Below are positions 10,976 to 22,433 of a stretch of 64,000 nt of DNA, piece by piece; position 1 is the first letter of the stretch, and each line of letters starts with the position of its first letter. The stretch is from Bactericera cockerelli. Taxonomy: Eukaryota; Arthropoda; Insecta; Hemiptera; Triozidae. The notes under the pieces were generated by a model that was given only the letters and a program-made list of their open reading frames with translations, did no database searches and was not told where the DNA came from. The position numbers and the translations under genes are program-made. The stretch lies in contig CM044956.1 in the NCBI GenBank assembly GCA_024516035.1, forward strand, positions 10,904,176-10,968,175, in the 5' to 3' direction.

Positions 10976-10999
10976 GATTCGAAAGTTTACCTCACTGGG

Positions 11000-12200
11000 A
11001 TCTTTGATTGGCTTACACCACTGGGGAAAGCATTGATTGATCACACAACTGGGTAAAAAGGATATCACAAATTGGAACTGCAGGATGGCAATAGTAGAGT
11101 GTTTTTTTTTCTTCTTCTCTTTCTTTTTATTCTTCTGCTTTTTCTTTTTTCTTCTTCTTTTTTCTCAAAGGAAGATATCCCTTTGATTTCTGCTGCAGCA
11201 TGTTTTATCTTGCGATGGGATTAGAGAGTATTAAAGATTCAATAGGATTTTTCCTGTGTCCCGCATGTCCTTGGAATAACTTTCGGAGGAATTATCCTGT
11301 AGTTAAGGCTATGCAGGGACGGAGCTAGGGGGAGGGGGATGGCTGCCTCAGGCGCCAGCAAAAAAACAGCCAGTAGGGGGTAGCGGCGCCCTCATGTCTG
11401 TTAATAATAATTGACTGGTTAATTTTATTTTATTTTTGGTAAAATTCCCTCGAATCTCTATCATTTAAGCTTTAAAATTCTATGGTCATTTCGTGATGAA
11501 TTTTTTACCCAACAAGCAACAGACCTTCGTTTATGAGGTAATCTACCCAGTCACGCACATTTACCTTAAGCAGCCTGAGTAAATTTGGAATACCTAGTAG
11601 ATAATAATAATAATAATAAATTTATTCGGTTTCTAATAATAATCATTGCTAAAAGTTCCGCTAAGTACATTTGTACTTTTCGGGAGCTTCAATGATCATA
11701 TTCCTGTTAATACCTTTTGATTTTCATTTTGATCTTATGGAATGCCAATTTCATCAAGTATTATTATGTATTTTTTTTTAATCAGACCTATGTGATCAAA
11801 TCAAAAAATTTAGAAGGGAATTGAACCCACGGTCCACTAGTCAAAAGTTCCGACCGTACTCCGCCGCCCGCAACTACCCTTCAACATTTCCCTCACAAAA
11901 CTCTTCCCTATAACACATTTGAATGCAAAGTTTTCAACCGCTGCCATATATAGTAAAGAGAAAACAAATTCCTCGCTACATTCGCAAAAAAGTCCATTTA
12001 AAAGTGGTGAAACATTGCCAAAAACTGCTGAAAATTACAGATAACCCAAATAGCAGGGAGTTAATAGTGTGTATGCTGTATTAGTGCATTTATGGCGCTC
12101 GTTGGGGCTATTTTGTACACTTGAGGGCATAAAAAAAGACATGACGTTTTTTTTTTGACTGACCAGAGACCAGACCTGCGACCAGGCTTCGTTTGAGTCG
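11000..12200. other. Non-genic; one degraded tRNA-like patch
   Basis: Minus-strand 'gggttcaattccc' near 11820-11835 with a G-rich upstream block (11790-11875) suggests an old SINE head. Poly(T) and CT runs lie at 11101-11165. A gca/ggc-rich patch is at 11330-11395. No gene seen. Confidence 0.4.
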
Positions 12201-12290
12201 TGCGGCCAGCCGCTAATCTTCGCTGCCAGCCGCTGATCTTTGCGGCCAGTCTCTGATCTTTGCGGCCAGCCGCTGATCAGCCGCGGCCGG
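12201..12290. repeat. GC-rich 20-bp tandem repeat, 4 copies
   Basis: Four successive 20-bp units near TGCGGCCAGCCGCTGATCTT at 12201, 12221, 12241 and 12261. The GC content stands out against the AT-rich surroundings. Confidence 0.85.
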
Positions 12291-12527
12291 CCATCTTCAA
12301 CGTATTTTTAGCAATCTTATGCCTTAGGCCGATGTATTATGCTTCTTGGGTGAAGAGTGAGCCAAAATGGGGTGCAATAGTTCAAAATAATGGTAGCTGC
12401 ACATAGGAATTTCTTTATTTTATTTAGATAAGACCCCTAGAAGAAATTGAATGTAATGCTTCCTGGGTTCCCAGTTGTCTAACGTGGCCGCAAGCGCAGC
12501 AGAGAAGCGCGTAGGGGCAGCAACATC

Positions 12528-12612
12528 GACAGTGGTCTAGTAGTTCAGGCGCTAGTCTAGTAATGCAGGTGGAGTTCGTATCTGTTGGTTCGAATCCCAC
12601 CATACGAATGTA
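12528..12612 (+). mobile_element. SINE family C head (body lost)
   Basis: 'cagtggtctagtagttcagg', 'gcgctagtctagtaatgcag' and 'gttggttcgaatcccacc' match the family-C head. The usual tail is missing. Confidence 0.55.
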
Positions 12613-12737
12613 TTTTGTCTTATACAAACCTATTATACCATTTTGATAGCTGTGAGGATAGCTCGCAATTTTAATTGTATGCAATTTACACTGACCTGCA
12701 AAACCAAGTCATATAATAAGATAAGTAATAAATGAAT

Positions 12738-13018
12738 GCGCACGAATAACTCAGTGGTTAAGCACTCGCTAGTCATGCGGAAGGTCCCGGGTTTGAACTC
12801 CCGCGCCGACAAAAAATTGGTTACAGTTGTTTGTAAGGGATACCTTCTGGTGCGCTCGTGTTGACCCAGCACCTAAATGGGAAGTATTGTGTCACTTCTC
12901 GCCCATCAGAGGGGAGACATACTACGGGATGAGCAGGCTACAACACAGACCACAAGCGTCTACTGTAGCTCCTGTTTCATGGCTACGAAATAAAAAAGGC
13001 TGTGAAACACTCATCCCT
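12738..13018 (+). mobile_element. tRNA-derived SINE, family D (full length)
   Basis: Head CACGAATAACTCAGTGGTTA and B-box region 'cccgggtttgaactcccg'. The body includes 'gtgttgacccagcacc', 'cacttctcgcccatcagag' and 'ctgtgaaacactcatc'. Three further copies lie in the window (14297, 25527 minus, 44273). Confidence 0.75.
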
Positions 13019-13040
13019 CTCCACACTCATAAAAATTATA

Positions 13041-13190
13041 GTAATAATATAGCCTTATTTAAAGTGCCCGATTAGGACTATTGCCCCATTATTATTCCAG
13101 CAAGCCCAAGACATATTACTTTTTGGTAAAAATCTCAAATGGGAGGATAACTCGTCATGTCTCGGCTGGGTTTCAAACTCACGAAATCTG
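13041..13190 (-). mobile_element. SINE family B, head lost
   Basis: The reverse-strand body runs from the (ATT)n tail through 'gcccgattaggacta' to 'gggaggataactcgtcatgt' and a degraded B box. It abuts the family-D SINE. Confidence 0.65.
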
Positions 13191-13199
13191 TCCTTTTAA

Positions 13200-13266
13200 C
13201 CGTCACACAACGCACTCTGATTAGTTCATTTAAACGCTATAACCAATCAGAGTGCGTTTTGTGACG
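13200..13266. repeat. Short imperfect inverted repeat
   Basis: Arms 13200-13226 and 13240-13266 ('acgcactctgatta' / 'caatcagagtgcgt') around a loop of about 13 nt. Probably a tiny MITE remnant. Confidence 0.55.
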
Positions 13267-13865
13267 CTTGAAACGGAGAATCGGAGATTATGAGAGTGGA
13301 GAGCGTTTCTGGAACGGGCTACTAGTACCTATACTCAGAAGTAAAATAAATGTCGTGTGAGAAGTGTCGCTTATTGTACTGACAAGTGTACTCAGTAGGG
13401 GTAGGTGTACATTGAATAACCTCAGGCCGTGACATGATGACCATGCAATAAAGTGCATAGATTATTTTGTATGGGAGGAAAGCATGGAGGTCGTAATTAA
13501 AATTCGAAAGCTATTAACAGTGTAAACACAGAAAGCTGCATCACCACCATCACAGAGAAAAGTGCATAATAGATTTTTGCTTAATATGGGTTGAACTACT
13601 GTTGTTTGTTTGTACAAGAACCAGAAAGGCTGTGTACATAATACACAGGCTACATTAAGCTTGATTTTACTATAGACCTAATGGTATAATGAAATTTTTT
13701 GGGTGATTCCATTACTTTTCTTATTATAGGATAAGGAAAGTAAAAAAGAAGAGAATATCAGTAGAAAATAATCGAAACAGCCTCCTACGACGACTCTGAT
13801 TCCATCTTTGCAACTAATCTCAAAATGTTTATCTCATGTATAAATAACAAGCAAAGTAGAATGAT

Positions 13866-14035
13866 AAAGGGTTGGGTGGAAGAGATTGCCATAGCCAATA
13901 AACCCGCCCTTTAGATAGGACATGTGTATATATTTGTATGTATTATATATCTTTCTTGTTTATACTGTTGTCAATTTTGTATATTAATTTTTATCATTAT
14001 TTTTTGTACATAATTATGTCCGGAAAGAATTTAAT
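13866..14035 (+). mobile_element. LINE 3' end, second family
   Basis: 'aagggttgggtggaagagat', then 'cccgccctttagataggaca', then an AT-rich tail with 'tgtacataattatgtcc' and an (AAT)n end. It is the sense-strand version of 3200-3465. Confidence 0.55.
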
Positions 14036-14296
14036 AATAATAATAGAAGTCAGATAAGAATCAGGACTTCGACTTCTCAAGGGTAAGTCAAGTGACAGAC
14101 AATAATAAGTCAGCTAACAGAAAAATGATTTTCCTTTATGCTTCATTTCATAAATAATATTAAATTTAATTGCATCACATTTAATTCATTTCCATCTCTT
14201 TGTTCCAAATGGTTCAAGGCACTTCATGTACAGGATGTTTCAAATATGTCTTCTTTTCTATCTTAATTTTTCTTACTATCTTTGTAGCAAGACCTG

Positions 14297-14585
14297 AGCT
14301 CACGAATAACTCAGTGGTTAAGCACTCGCTTGTCTCGTGTTCGAACCCCGCGCCGACAAAAATTTGTAGTCAAAATTTGGTTACAGTTGTTTGTAAGGGA
14401 TACCCTCCGTGTGCTCGTGTTGACCCAGCACCTAAATAGGAAGTATTTTGTCACTTCTCGCCCATCTCAGGGGAGGCATACTTCGGGATAGACAGGCTAC
14501 AACACAGATCACAAGCGTCTACATACAGTAGCTCCTGTTTAATGACTACAAAATAAAAAAAGGCTGTGAAACACTCATCTTTAAA
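14297..14585 (+). mobile_element. SINE family D
   Basis: Starts CACGAATAACTCAGTGGTTA and ends 'gctgtgaaacactcatc' before an A-rich run. The head has a short deletion between the anticodon and B-box regions. Confidence 0.75.
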
Positions 14586-14627
14586 AAAGAAAAAAAAAGA
14601 CCTATTTCTACTAGTCTGAATAGTAAA

Positions 14628-14722
14628 ATTCATGCATTGGGTGGGATTTGAACCAACGGATCAATACGCTACCTGGATTGTCAGACGAGCGCCTTCACCA
14701 CTTGACTACCAATCCATCATAC
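14628..14722 (-). mobile_element. SINE family C head, minus strand
   Basis: The reverse strand reads 'ggtagtcaagtggtgaaggc' and 'ttggttcaaatcccaccca'. Body and hairpin tail are absent, so it is truncated. Confidence 0.65.
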
Positions 14723-15025
14723 ATTGGTCAGAATTCAATCCAACCAATCCCCTTCATTCCAAATTTCATTAATTGGTCGAAACAGTAATACTCTTTTTAT
14801 TATGACATATCTTGAATAATATAAATTGGAAATAATCAAAACAAGCTTCTTATCGGAAGACATTTTTAAAAGATGAAAAATGGAGACATGCTTAGAAAAA
14901 GAGGAGACAAGGCTTTTGGCTCTAGCGGTTTCGGATATTAGAAAATAATAAAGTGGACACAATATAATGGAAGCCTCATGTGCGGAGAGTCTGGCAAATG
15001 TCCAGCCCCTCGTGTTCCCTGTCAA

Positions 15026-15800
15026 ATCCTAAGGAGCTTTGTCCTTCCTTTCTCTCTCTTCATTTCTTGTTCTCTTTATTTTCCAACACTCATTTCTTGT
15101 TATACTCTGCACTACTTCTTTCTCTCTCTCTCTTCTAATCCTATAGAGATGTGTCCTTTTTTTTCTCTATCTTTTTCAACACTCATTTCTTGTTATGCTT
15201 TGCAATACTTATTTCTCTCTCTGTCTTCAAATCCTAAGTAGCTTTGTCCTTCCTTTCTCAACATCTCTTCTCTCTCTTCATTTCTTGTTCTCTTTATTTC
15301 CAGCACTCGTTTCTTGTTATACTCTGCAATACTTCTTTCTCTCTCTTCAAATCCGAAGGAGCTTTGTCCTTCCCTTCCCAACATCTCTTCTCTCTCTTCG
15401 TTTTTTGTTCTCTTTATTTTCCAACACTTATTTCTTGTTATACTCGGCAATACTTCTTTCTCTCTCTCTCTCTTCTAATCCTAAGGAGCTTTGTCCTTCC
15501 TTTCACAACATCTCTTCTCTCTCTTAATTTCTTGTTCTCTTTATTTTCCAATACTCATTTCTTGTTATACTTTGCAATACTTCTTTCTCTCTCTCTTCAA
15601 ATCCTAATTAGCTTTATCCTTCATTTCACAACTCTCGTCTCTCTCTTCATTTCTTGTTCTCTTTATTTTCCAACACTCATTTCTTGTTATACTTTGCACT
15701 ACTTCTCTCTCTCTCTCTCTCTCTTTCTCTTCAAATTCTAAGGAGCTTTGTCCTTCCTTTCACAACATCTCTTCTCTCTCGTCATCTCAAAATCTCTCTC
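15026..15800. repeat. CT-rich minisatellite, 93-133 bp unit, 7 copies
   Basis: Units begin near ATCCTAAGGAGCTTTGTCCT at 15026, 15138, 15231, 15351, 15478, 15601 and 15734. Each then has 'tctcttcatttcttgttctc' and 'catttcttgttatact'. Diverged copies continue to about 16260. Open frames across it are compositional. Confidence 0.85.
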
Positions 15801-16600
15801 TCTCTCCTCGTCAAATTTACTATCAAAATATCTTTTCTCTTTCTGAACAAATCTTCTTATTTTTGATATATTCCCCTCATTTTTGATCACTCCAATATTC
15901 ACATTATCTTTCTTTCTTGTTCTCTTTATTTTAGCAAAAAAAAAATAGCAAATTTTAAACTCTCTCTGTCTCCTCCCCTGTGGTACTATCCATTATATGC
16001 AAAACATCTCTTCTTTCTCTATATTTAGTGTTGTCTTTAGTTCTCAACATTCTTAATTGTTCTTAATGTCATGATTTCTTCATTTTTAAACACTCCTATA
16101 TTTCTCTCTCTTTTTCTTGAAATTCCAAGGAGCTTTGAACCATCCTTTTAAACATATTATTTCTTCTTACATTTCATGATCTCTCTAATTTTCAACACGC
16201 CTTTCATGTTCTAGAAATTCTAGATTCTTTGTAATACTTCTTTCTCTCTCTCATAAATCTTAAGTATGTCTCTTCTTTTAGTAATCTTGCGGTCTCTTTT
16301 TTTATACAAATTTTATCAGGTCAAATTTGTATTTCTTAAAGAAAATCCTTTCATTGCTCCACGTCTCTTTTTGGATACTGTATTTTCTCAAGGAAAAATT
16401 ATTTCCTTGTCACTTTTTGAACCCTGTAATTCAGCTCTGAGAAAGTATTGCTTCTGAAAAGCTATTAAGCTTAAAGGAAGTAGTACGGGGAACACTCTGA
16501 GGGAGGGATGCTGAGTGGGAGGGAGCTGGTCAGGGGAGGAATAAAGGGTAGTGGGATGAACAGAAAACAGGATGGAGAAAGGGGTTGTGCGGGGTGGACT
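15801..16600. other. Degenerate CT-rich edge and unremarkable sequence
   Basis: Diverged minisatellite units up to about 16260 give way to G/A-rich sequence. No gene seen. Confidence 0.5.
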
Positions 16601-16685
16601 TATGGGGGTGATGGGCGGAAGAGGAAAGAAAGGATGAAGGGGTGAGATCCAGAATATGAATAAGATGCTGATGGGAGAGAAACTA

Positions 16686-16885
16686 GGAGGGATAGACTTA
16701 TGGGTGTGACAGTGAATAGAAGGGAAAGGGGAATGGGAGAGACTGAATGTGAGGAGTATGATGAGAGAGAATGGAGGGATAGACTTATGGGTGTGACAGT
16801 GAATAGAAGGGAAAGGGGAATGGGAGAGACTGAATGTGAGGAGTATGATGAGAGAGAATGGAGGGATAGACTTAAGGGAGAGCGA
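16686..16885. repeat. 87-bp tandem repeat, about 2.3 copies
   Basis: GGAGGGATAGACTTATGGGT recurs at 16686, 16773 and, with a small change, 16860. The first two units appear identical. The 87-bp period is a multiple of three, so a 29-residue repeat would be read in frame. There is no sign that it is a gene. Confidence 0.85.
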
Positions 16886-16889
16886 GGGT

Positions 16890-17500
16890 GATGGGCGAGA
16901 CAGAGAATTATTTATGACGCAAGGGTCAAGTCCAGTTCTCTATAAATAATATCTTTTCTAGAGAGCAAAAGCTCCTTTATATCTCTCTTCTATTATTTCT
17001 ATCATATTCCGTTTTCTATTATTTTATTCATTTCATTTATTCTATTTCCTTTTTTTTTTCTCTTTTTCGAACCTTTTTTTATCGCTTTATGTATATTAAC
17101 TTCATTAGTTGGTTGTACATTTAACTGCATGACCACATAGTCAAGTTTTCCATTGAACTTAGAAAAAGCATTAAATCTATAACTTTCTTCGAATGATTTT
17201 CCATTATTACCGGATTTACTTATTTTACACTAGTGATATTTATTTGCTCATTTATATATTTTTGTCTATACTAATTTGTCCTATATTCTATTTTTTATTT
17301 AAAAATATTACGTTTTCGAATATTTTATTTAATTAATATCCCTCTAATATTTCTTCCATTTTTTCGATCTCATTATTTTGGCCATATTGTTTTCTACTTA
17401 TGTTGTTTATTTCATGTGCCGTCGCTTGTTCAAACATCCTTTTCATGCACGACATACATAAAAGATGCGAATGATATGAAAACAAGGTTCACTCCACATG
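16890..17500. other. AT-rich stretch, nothing recognised
   Basis: Long TTTATT/ATTTTT runs. No SINE head, inverted ends or convincing ORF. Confidence 0.5.
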
Positions 17501-17963
17501 GAAAGGAAGTAGGATCGGTGAGACGGAACAGAAAAGAAACAGAGCGAGGAACAAATAGAAAGAGATAGGGTGGGAATAGAAAAAGATAGGGTGGGAATAG
17601 AAAGATAGATAACAACATGAGAAAGGGATAAAAAACAAAGATAAGGGGAGAAGAAGTAGAGTGAAGAAGAAAGTGTAAGAGAGAAGATATAGAGAGAGAA
17701 AATTAGAGGGAGAGAGAGAGAGAGAAAAAAAAATATTACAGGGGAGAGAGAGAGAGAGAGAGAAAAAAAATTACAGGGGAGGAGAGAGAGATATAGGGTA
17801 GAGAGGAACATATCCACTTGCATTTTCTCAAATTTAAAAGTTCATTTTAAACTAAAGTCATTATTGCAAAAGCAATAACTATTTATGATATGTAACCAAT
17901 AAGTCATTACAAGCTTACTTCTTACGCCATAAAATAGAATGCAAGAGAGTGAATAAAACATTT

Positions 17964-18006
<43 letters not shown>

Positions 18007-18270
18007 AGAAGAAAGAGAGAGTGTGAAGAGAGAGAGAGAGAGAGAGGGGGAGAGAAAGAGAGAGAGAGAGGGAGAAGATAGAGGGAGAAAGAGAGAGAGT
18101 GAGGGAGAAGATATAGGGAGAAAGAGAGACAGTTAGAGAAAGAGAGGGAGAAGATAGAGGGACAAAGAGTGAGAGTGAGGGAGAAGATAGAGAGTGATAG
18201 AGAGAGAGAGGGAGAAAGAGAGAGAGAGTGATAGAGAGAAAGAGAGAGAGGGAGAGAGAGGGAGAAGTGT
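17500..18270. repeat. GA-rich tracts
   Basis: Purine-rich blocks at 17560-17805 and 17965-18265, with a loose 30-40 bp unit such as 'gagggagaagatagaggg'. Open frames on the other strand (L/S/F-rich) are artefacts. Confidence 0.85.
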
Positions 18271-18905
18271 GACATCAACTGACTAGGGAGAAAGCTCGGG
18301 TGTATTTATGTATTATCTCGTGAGATTAGGATCGGAAACCTTGTTGTTTGAAGCTTTCCAGTGAGTAGTACAAAAACTACACCAAACCCAAGACGTCAAA
18401 AGTGCAAAGTTTTGAATTTCATTGAGGGCTCCATCCCAAGGTAGATTGTCATATCCTGTCTTCCATTTTTTTTTTTTTTTTTTTTTTTATTTACACTTTA
18501 TTTATTTTTACAAAACAATCATCAACAAGGAAAACAATAATTTAAAAAAAAAACTTAGAAATATGTACAGAAATAATAATAATAATAATAAGGATCAATA
18601 ATAATTACAATTGTTTTGTAACCCGGGGCGAAGTTAATGCCTTAGGCATTCTCTGCCACTTAACCCCGGATACAAAAAAGAAAAGAAAACTAAAACAAAT
18701 AAAATAAAACATATATATTTACATTATGATAAAGAGAAAAAAAAAAAAAAAAAAAAGGAAACTAAACTGAGGATGGGTAGGTAAGGAAAAGAGGAGAGGG
18801 AAAAGACGGGAAGGAGAGAATAAAAAAAAAAGGGGGAAGGAGATATATACAATATAAATATATATCTATGTATACAAGAAGAATTATTGACAACAACGAA
18901 AATTA

Positions 18906-21854
18906 TCATCCATTTAGTAAGTGTTCCTTTGAATGAATCTTGAAAGATAAACGGTTCTGTATTAATTTCAGATCATCTGGTAACTGATTCCAAAGCCTAA
19001 TAGAATTGACCACAAAAGATTTGCCCATAAAATCGGTGCGATGAGTTGGAATATGAAGTAAATGAGATCTTGTGTTGTAACGATGGATAGAATGTAAAAA
19101 TTGATATGAAGAGTGAAGATATGGGGGTGATTTTTCATTCAAGATACGCCACATCAAGCACAAAGTTTGATGGTCTTGTCTCTTATTAACTGGAAGCCAC
19201 TGAAGAAGTTCTCTCTTACCCGAAACATGATCATATTTTCTTAGTCCATAAACATAACGAACACACATATTCTGAAGCTTTTGAAGTTTATACCGCAAGT
19301 CTTGACTCATATTACTGAGAACAATACTTGCGTAATCAATGATAGGAAAAATTAGGGAAGTGCAAAGAAGTCTCTTAGTTTTAAAAGGTAAAAAGCGTTT
19401 GAGGCGTTTGAGGGAATGAAAGTTTCGGAAGACATTTTTACTAACCTTGTTAACATGAGAAGACCAAGAAAGATTTGAATCAAATAAAACACCTAAATTT
19501 TTAACTGTTTGGGAGAATGGAATAATTTCCGAATTGAATATGATAGGAGGAATTTGTATTTCAGATATACGTTGTAAGAGAGGAGAGGAACCTATTAGAA
19601 TACATTGAAACTTTCTTGGATTTGGAATTATGCCATGAGAAGTAGTCCAACATTGCAAAGCTTGAAGATCTTCATTTAGTTTATGAATATTTTGAACAAT
19701 ATTATCAACAGATGAATGGATATACAGTTGAAGATCATCAGCATACAAGTGGTAAGAGCTAAATTTTAAAACTGAAGAAATATCATTTATGAAAATTGAA
19801 AAAAGTATTGGTCCCAAAATACTACCTTGAGGGACCCCAGCAGACGTGAAATAACTCGAAGAACAGGAATTTTTATGAAAAACAAATTGCTGACGGTCCC
19901 TTAAGTATGTACTGAACCACTGAACAACATTGTGCGAGAAATTAAAATATTTAGATAGTTTGACTAGAAGAATATCAAAATCCACCGAGTCAAAAGCTTT
20001 ACTAAAGTCAGATAGAAGTAACAAAGTAACTTTGGTATTATCCATACCCTTACGGATATCATCTGTTACTTTTATTAGAGCAGTAGTCGTGCTATGACCC
20101 GAGCGAAAACCAGATTGATGAGGATTAAACAGAAGATATCTATCACAAAATGTGATCATTTGAAGATGAACAACCTTTTCTAGTACTTTGGATAAAACGG
20201 GTAAGAGAGAAATCGGGCGAAAATCATTAAGATTGGTTGGTTTGGAAACTTTGGGAAGAGGAATAATGCGACCAGTTTTCCATTGTGTAGGAAATTTATT
20301 AGAAGTTAGAGAATAATTAATGATCTTAGTTAGTGGGTCCACAATGAAAGCGAGAATAAGTTTAAGAAATCGAACCGAAAGATCATCAATACCAGATGCA
20401 TTAGATTTAATACTCATAAAAGCCTTTCTAACATCTGATGAAGAAATTTCTACAAAATTAAACTCAGGATGTGAAGGGTTCGGTTGCGCCATGATACTAT
20501 CAATTAGATCACGCTTGTGGTTTGGTTGTAATATCGTTGGTGGAGTTGTAAAATGTTTATTCAGATCATCAAGGCTGAATTTAGGATCTAAATGCTTATT
20601 TGAAACATCAACATTAATGCCAAGACTTCGAAGAAATTTCCAGAGAGCTCTATCATCCTTACAAGAAGAAATACCCTGTGATATATGAAACTCTCTTGCA
20701 TCACGGACGGACCTGTTACAACGGTTACGAAGCAGTTTAAACTGTTCAAATAATTCATTCGAACGCAAGCGTTTGTATTTACTAAAAATCCAGTCCCTCC
20801 GCTTCATAAGTTTCAATATCTCAGGGGTAATCCAAGGTGTAGGAGGATTCTTCACTCTGGCTTTTTTCAGAGGAGCATGTTTATTGAGAAGTCTGGTAAC
20901 CATTTTTGTAAATAGTTCAATTTTAGCATCAATATCGTTTAATTCAGTCAGACGATTCCATTCACACTCATTTGCATCATTATTCAGATCATCAGTTAAA
21001 ATATTTCTGAAATCCCTGAACTTGATTCCTCTAAAAGTAAATTTAACTCTACCAATTTGGTAGGCAAGATATATCATATCATGATGTGAGAAACCAGGTG
21101 CAGAAATTTGACCAAAATATTTAACTTTTATAGGGGATTTAACAATTGCAAGATCAAGTAAAGTACTACTATTATCTAGATGGTGGGTTGTACTTGACGG
21201 TAAAATAGTCATGTTAGTGGATCTAAAAATGGTTTTAAAACGTCTAGACAACAAGTTATCAACACTTAAATCGCAATTGAAATCCCCCATAATAATGACA
21301 TCTTCATAATCAATCAAATAAGTGTTTAGCAAATTTTCAATATCCTCTGAATAAGAAACCTGTGGAGGTCTATATATTACAACCAATAAAAGCTTTTTGT
21401 GACAAAATTGAACTTCAAGTGCAATGTACTCTATTTTCCTAGGAATACTTCCATCAGAACATTCGAGTACTGAGAAGTCAATACCACAACGCAAATAAAT
21501 ACCAACACCTCCACATGCTGAGTGTAACCTGTCATTTCTTATCAGGTGATAGCCAGGTATATTAACCAGTGCATCCGGTAAGGATGGCTTTAAAAAAGTT
21601 TCTGAGACAAGGATAGCATGAAGAGTAAGGTTACCAAATGTTGCGAGTAAATCAGTGTAATGAGAGACAAGGGATTGTGCGTTGATGTGAGCGGCTCTGA
21701 ATGAAGATGAATATGGAGTAAGCTGTTGGGTCAAAACATCAGACAATGAAGGAAAGTCACCATCACTGGATAATACTGAACCGTCAGATTCAGACAGGAA
21801 CACATTACCTGGAAAAATAAATTCATTGCTGTCATTAACTATTTCTATAGACAT
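18906..21854 (-). CDS. LINE ORF2: AP endonuclease and reverse transcriptase, 982 aa
   Basis: ORF2 nicks target DNA and reverse-transcribes its own RNA there. The frame is open to 22052, but the first 66 codons come from the low-complexity spacer (Y/F/P-rich), so I take the Met at 21854. In this numbering the N-terminal EEP/APE-type endonuclease shows HINAQS (~56), SETFL (~84), MGDFNCD (~190) and SHHD (~255) where SDH is usual. The RT follows with RPISLLP (~546), SDFSKAFDSVD, GVPQGSILGP and the catalytic YADD (~704). A thumb region has LGVLFDSNLSW. The length is normal for the family and no stop interrupts it. YADDLQLY favours the CR1/Daphne/jockey group; the exact clade needs a tree. Confidence 0.9.
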   Translation of the reverse strand: MSIEIVNDSNEFIFPGNVFLSESDGSVLSSDGDFPSLSDVLTQQLTPYSSSFRAAHINAQSLVSHYTDLLATFGNLTLHAILVSETFLKPSLPDALVNIPGYHLIRNDRLHSACGGVGIYLRCGIDFSVLECSDGSIPRKIEYIALEVQFCHKKLLLVVIYRPPQVSYSEDIENLLNTYLIDYEDVIIMGDFNCDLSVDNLLSRRFKTIFRSTNMTILPSSTTHHLDNSSTLLDLAIVKSPIKVKYFGQISAPGFSHHDMIYLAYQIGRVKFTFRGIKFRDFRNILTDDLNNDANECEWNRLTELNDIDAKIELFTKMVTRLLNKHAPLKKARVKNPPTPWITPEILKLMKRRDWIFSKYKRLRSNELFEQFKLLRNRCNRSVRDAREFHISQGISSCKDDRALWKFLRSLGINVDVSNKHLDPKFSLDDLNKHFTTPPTILQPNHKRDLIDSIMAQPNPSHPEFNFVEISSSDVRKAFMSIKSNASGIDDLSVRFLKLILAFIVDPLTKIINYSLTSNKFPTQWKTGRIIPLPKVSKPTNLNDFRPISLLPVLSKVLEKVVHLQMITFCDRYLLFNPHQSGFRSGHSTTTALIKVTDDIRKGMDNTKVTLLLLSDFSKAFDSVDFDILLVKLSKYFNFSHNVVQWFSTYLRDRQQFVFHKNSCSSSYFTSAGVPQGSILGPILFSIFINDISSVLKFSSYHLYADDLQLYIHSSVDNIVQNIHKLNEDLQALQCWTTSHGIIPNPRKFQCILIGSSPLLQRISEIQIPPIIFNSEIIPFSQTVKNLGVLFDSNLSWSSHVNKVSKNVFRNFHSLKRLKRFLPFKTKRLLCTSLIFPIIDYASIVLSNMSQDLRYKLQKLQNMCVRYVYGLRKYDHVSGKRELLQWLPVNKRQDHQTLCLMWRILNEKSPPYLHSSYQFLHSIHRYNTRSHLLHIPTHRTDFMGKSFVVNSIRLWNQLPDDLKLIQNRLSFKIHSKEHLLNG

Positions 21855-22216
21855 AAACACGTAAAAAAAAGAGAAAAAAAAAAGGGGGGGGGGGGGGGGG
21901 GAGAAGAAAAAATAAATAAAAGTCCGACGACCAGATAAAAAAAAAAACAGTTTATACACAAAGTAAAAAAAAAAAAAAAATATATATATATACATAATGT
22001 ATCTGTACATAATATAATAATATTTACATAATGTACATGTACAATTGTACATAATATAATATAATATACATAAAGTATCTGTACATAGTATAATAATACA
22101 TACATAATGTATCTGTACATAAAAAAAAAATATATATAATGTACTTGTACATAATATGTGATATATACTTATATAGGCAATATGCTATCTCAGAAGGAAA
22201 ACAATCATTAAATAAA

Positions 22217-22270
<54 letters not shown>

Positions 22271-22433
22271 ATGGTACAAAATTATAAAAAAAAAACATGA
22301 GATAGACGCTTATTGTATACAAAAAAAATATGTGTATATATATATATAAAAAAAGGTGAAAGGCGCAAAAAAAAAAAAAAAAAACAAAACGAAAAGAAAA
22401 GAAAAAAAAAATATTAATTCATCTACATTTTCT
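21855..22433. repeat. Low-complexity spacer between LINE ORFs
   Basis: Contains a G14-type run (21888-21901), several A runs including about 50 A at 22218-22267, and an AT-rich tandem array with 'ataatgtatctgtacata' units (about 21990-22170). The mix looks like local slippage expansion inside the element. Confidence 0.75.

Noticed and set aside
10334..11056. 240-codon plus-strand ORF
   Set aside because: Runs across a CT minisatellite; L/S/F/P-rich with four repeat units and no domain.
20320..21063. Plus-strand ORFs over LINE ORF2
   Set aside because: Antisense shadows of the intact reverse transcriptase frame.
21855..22052. 66-codon N-terminal extension of LINE ORF2
   Set aside because: Encoded by poly(A)/poly(G) spacer; Y/F/P-rich; the next Met at 21854 starts normal sequence.
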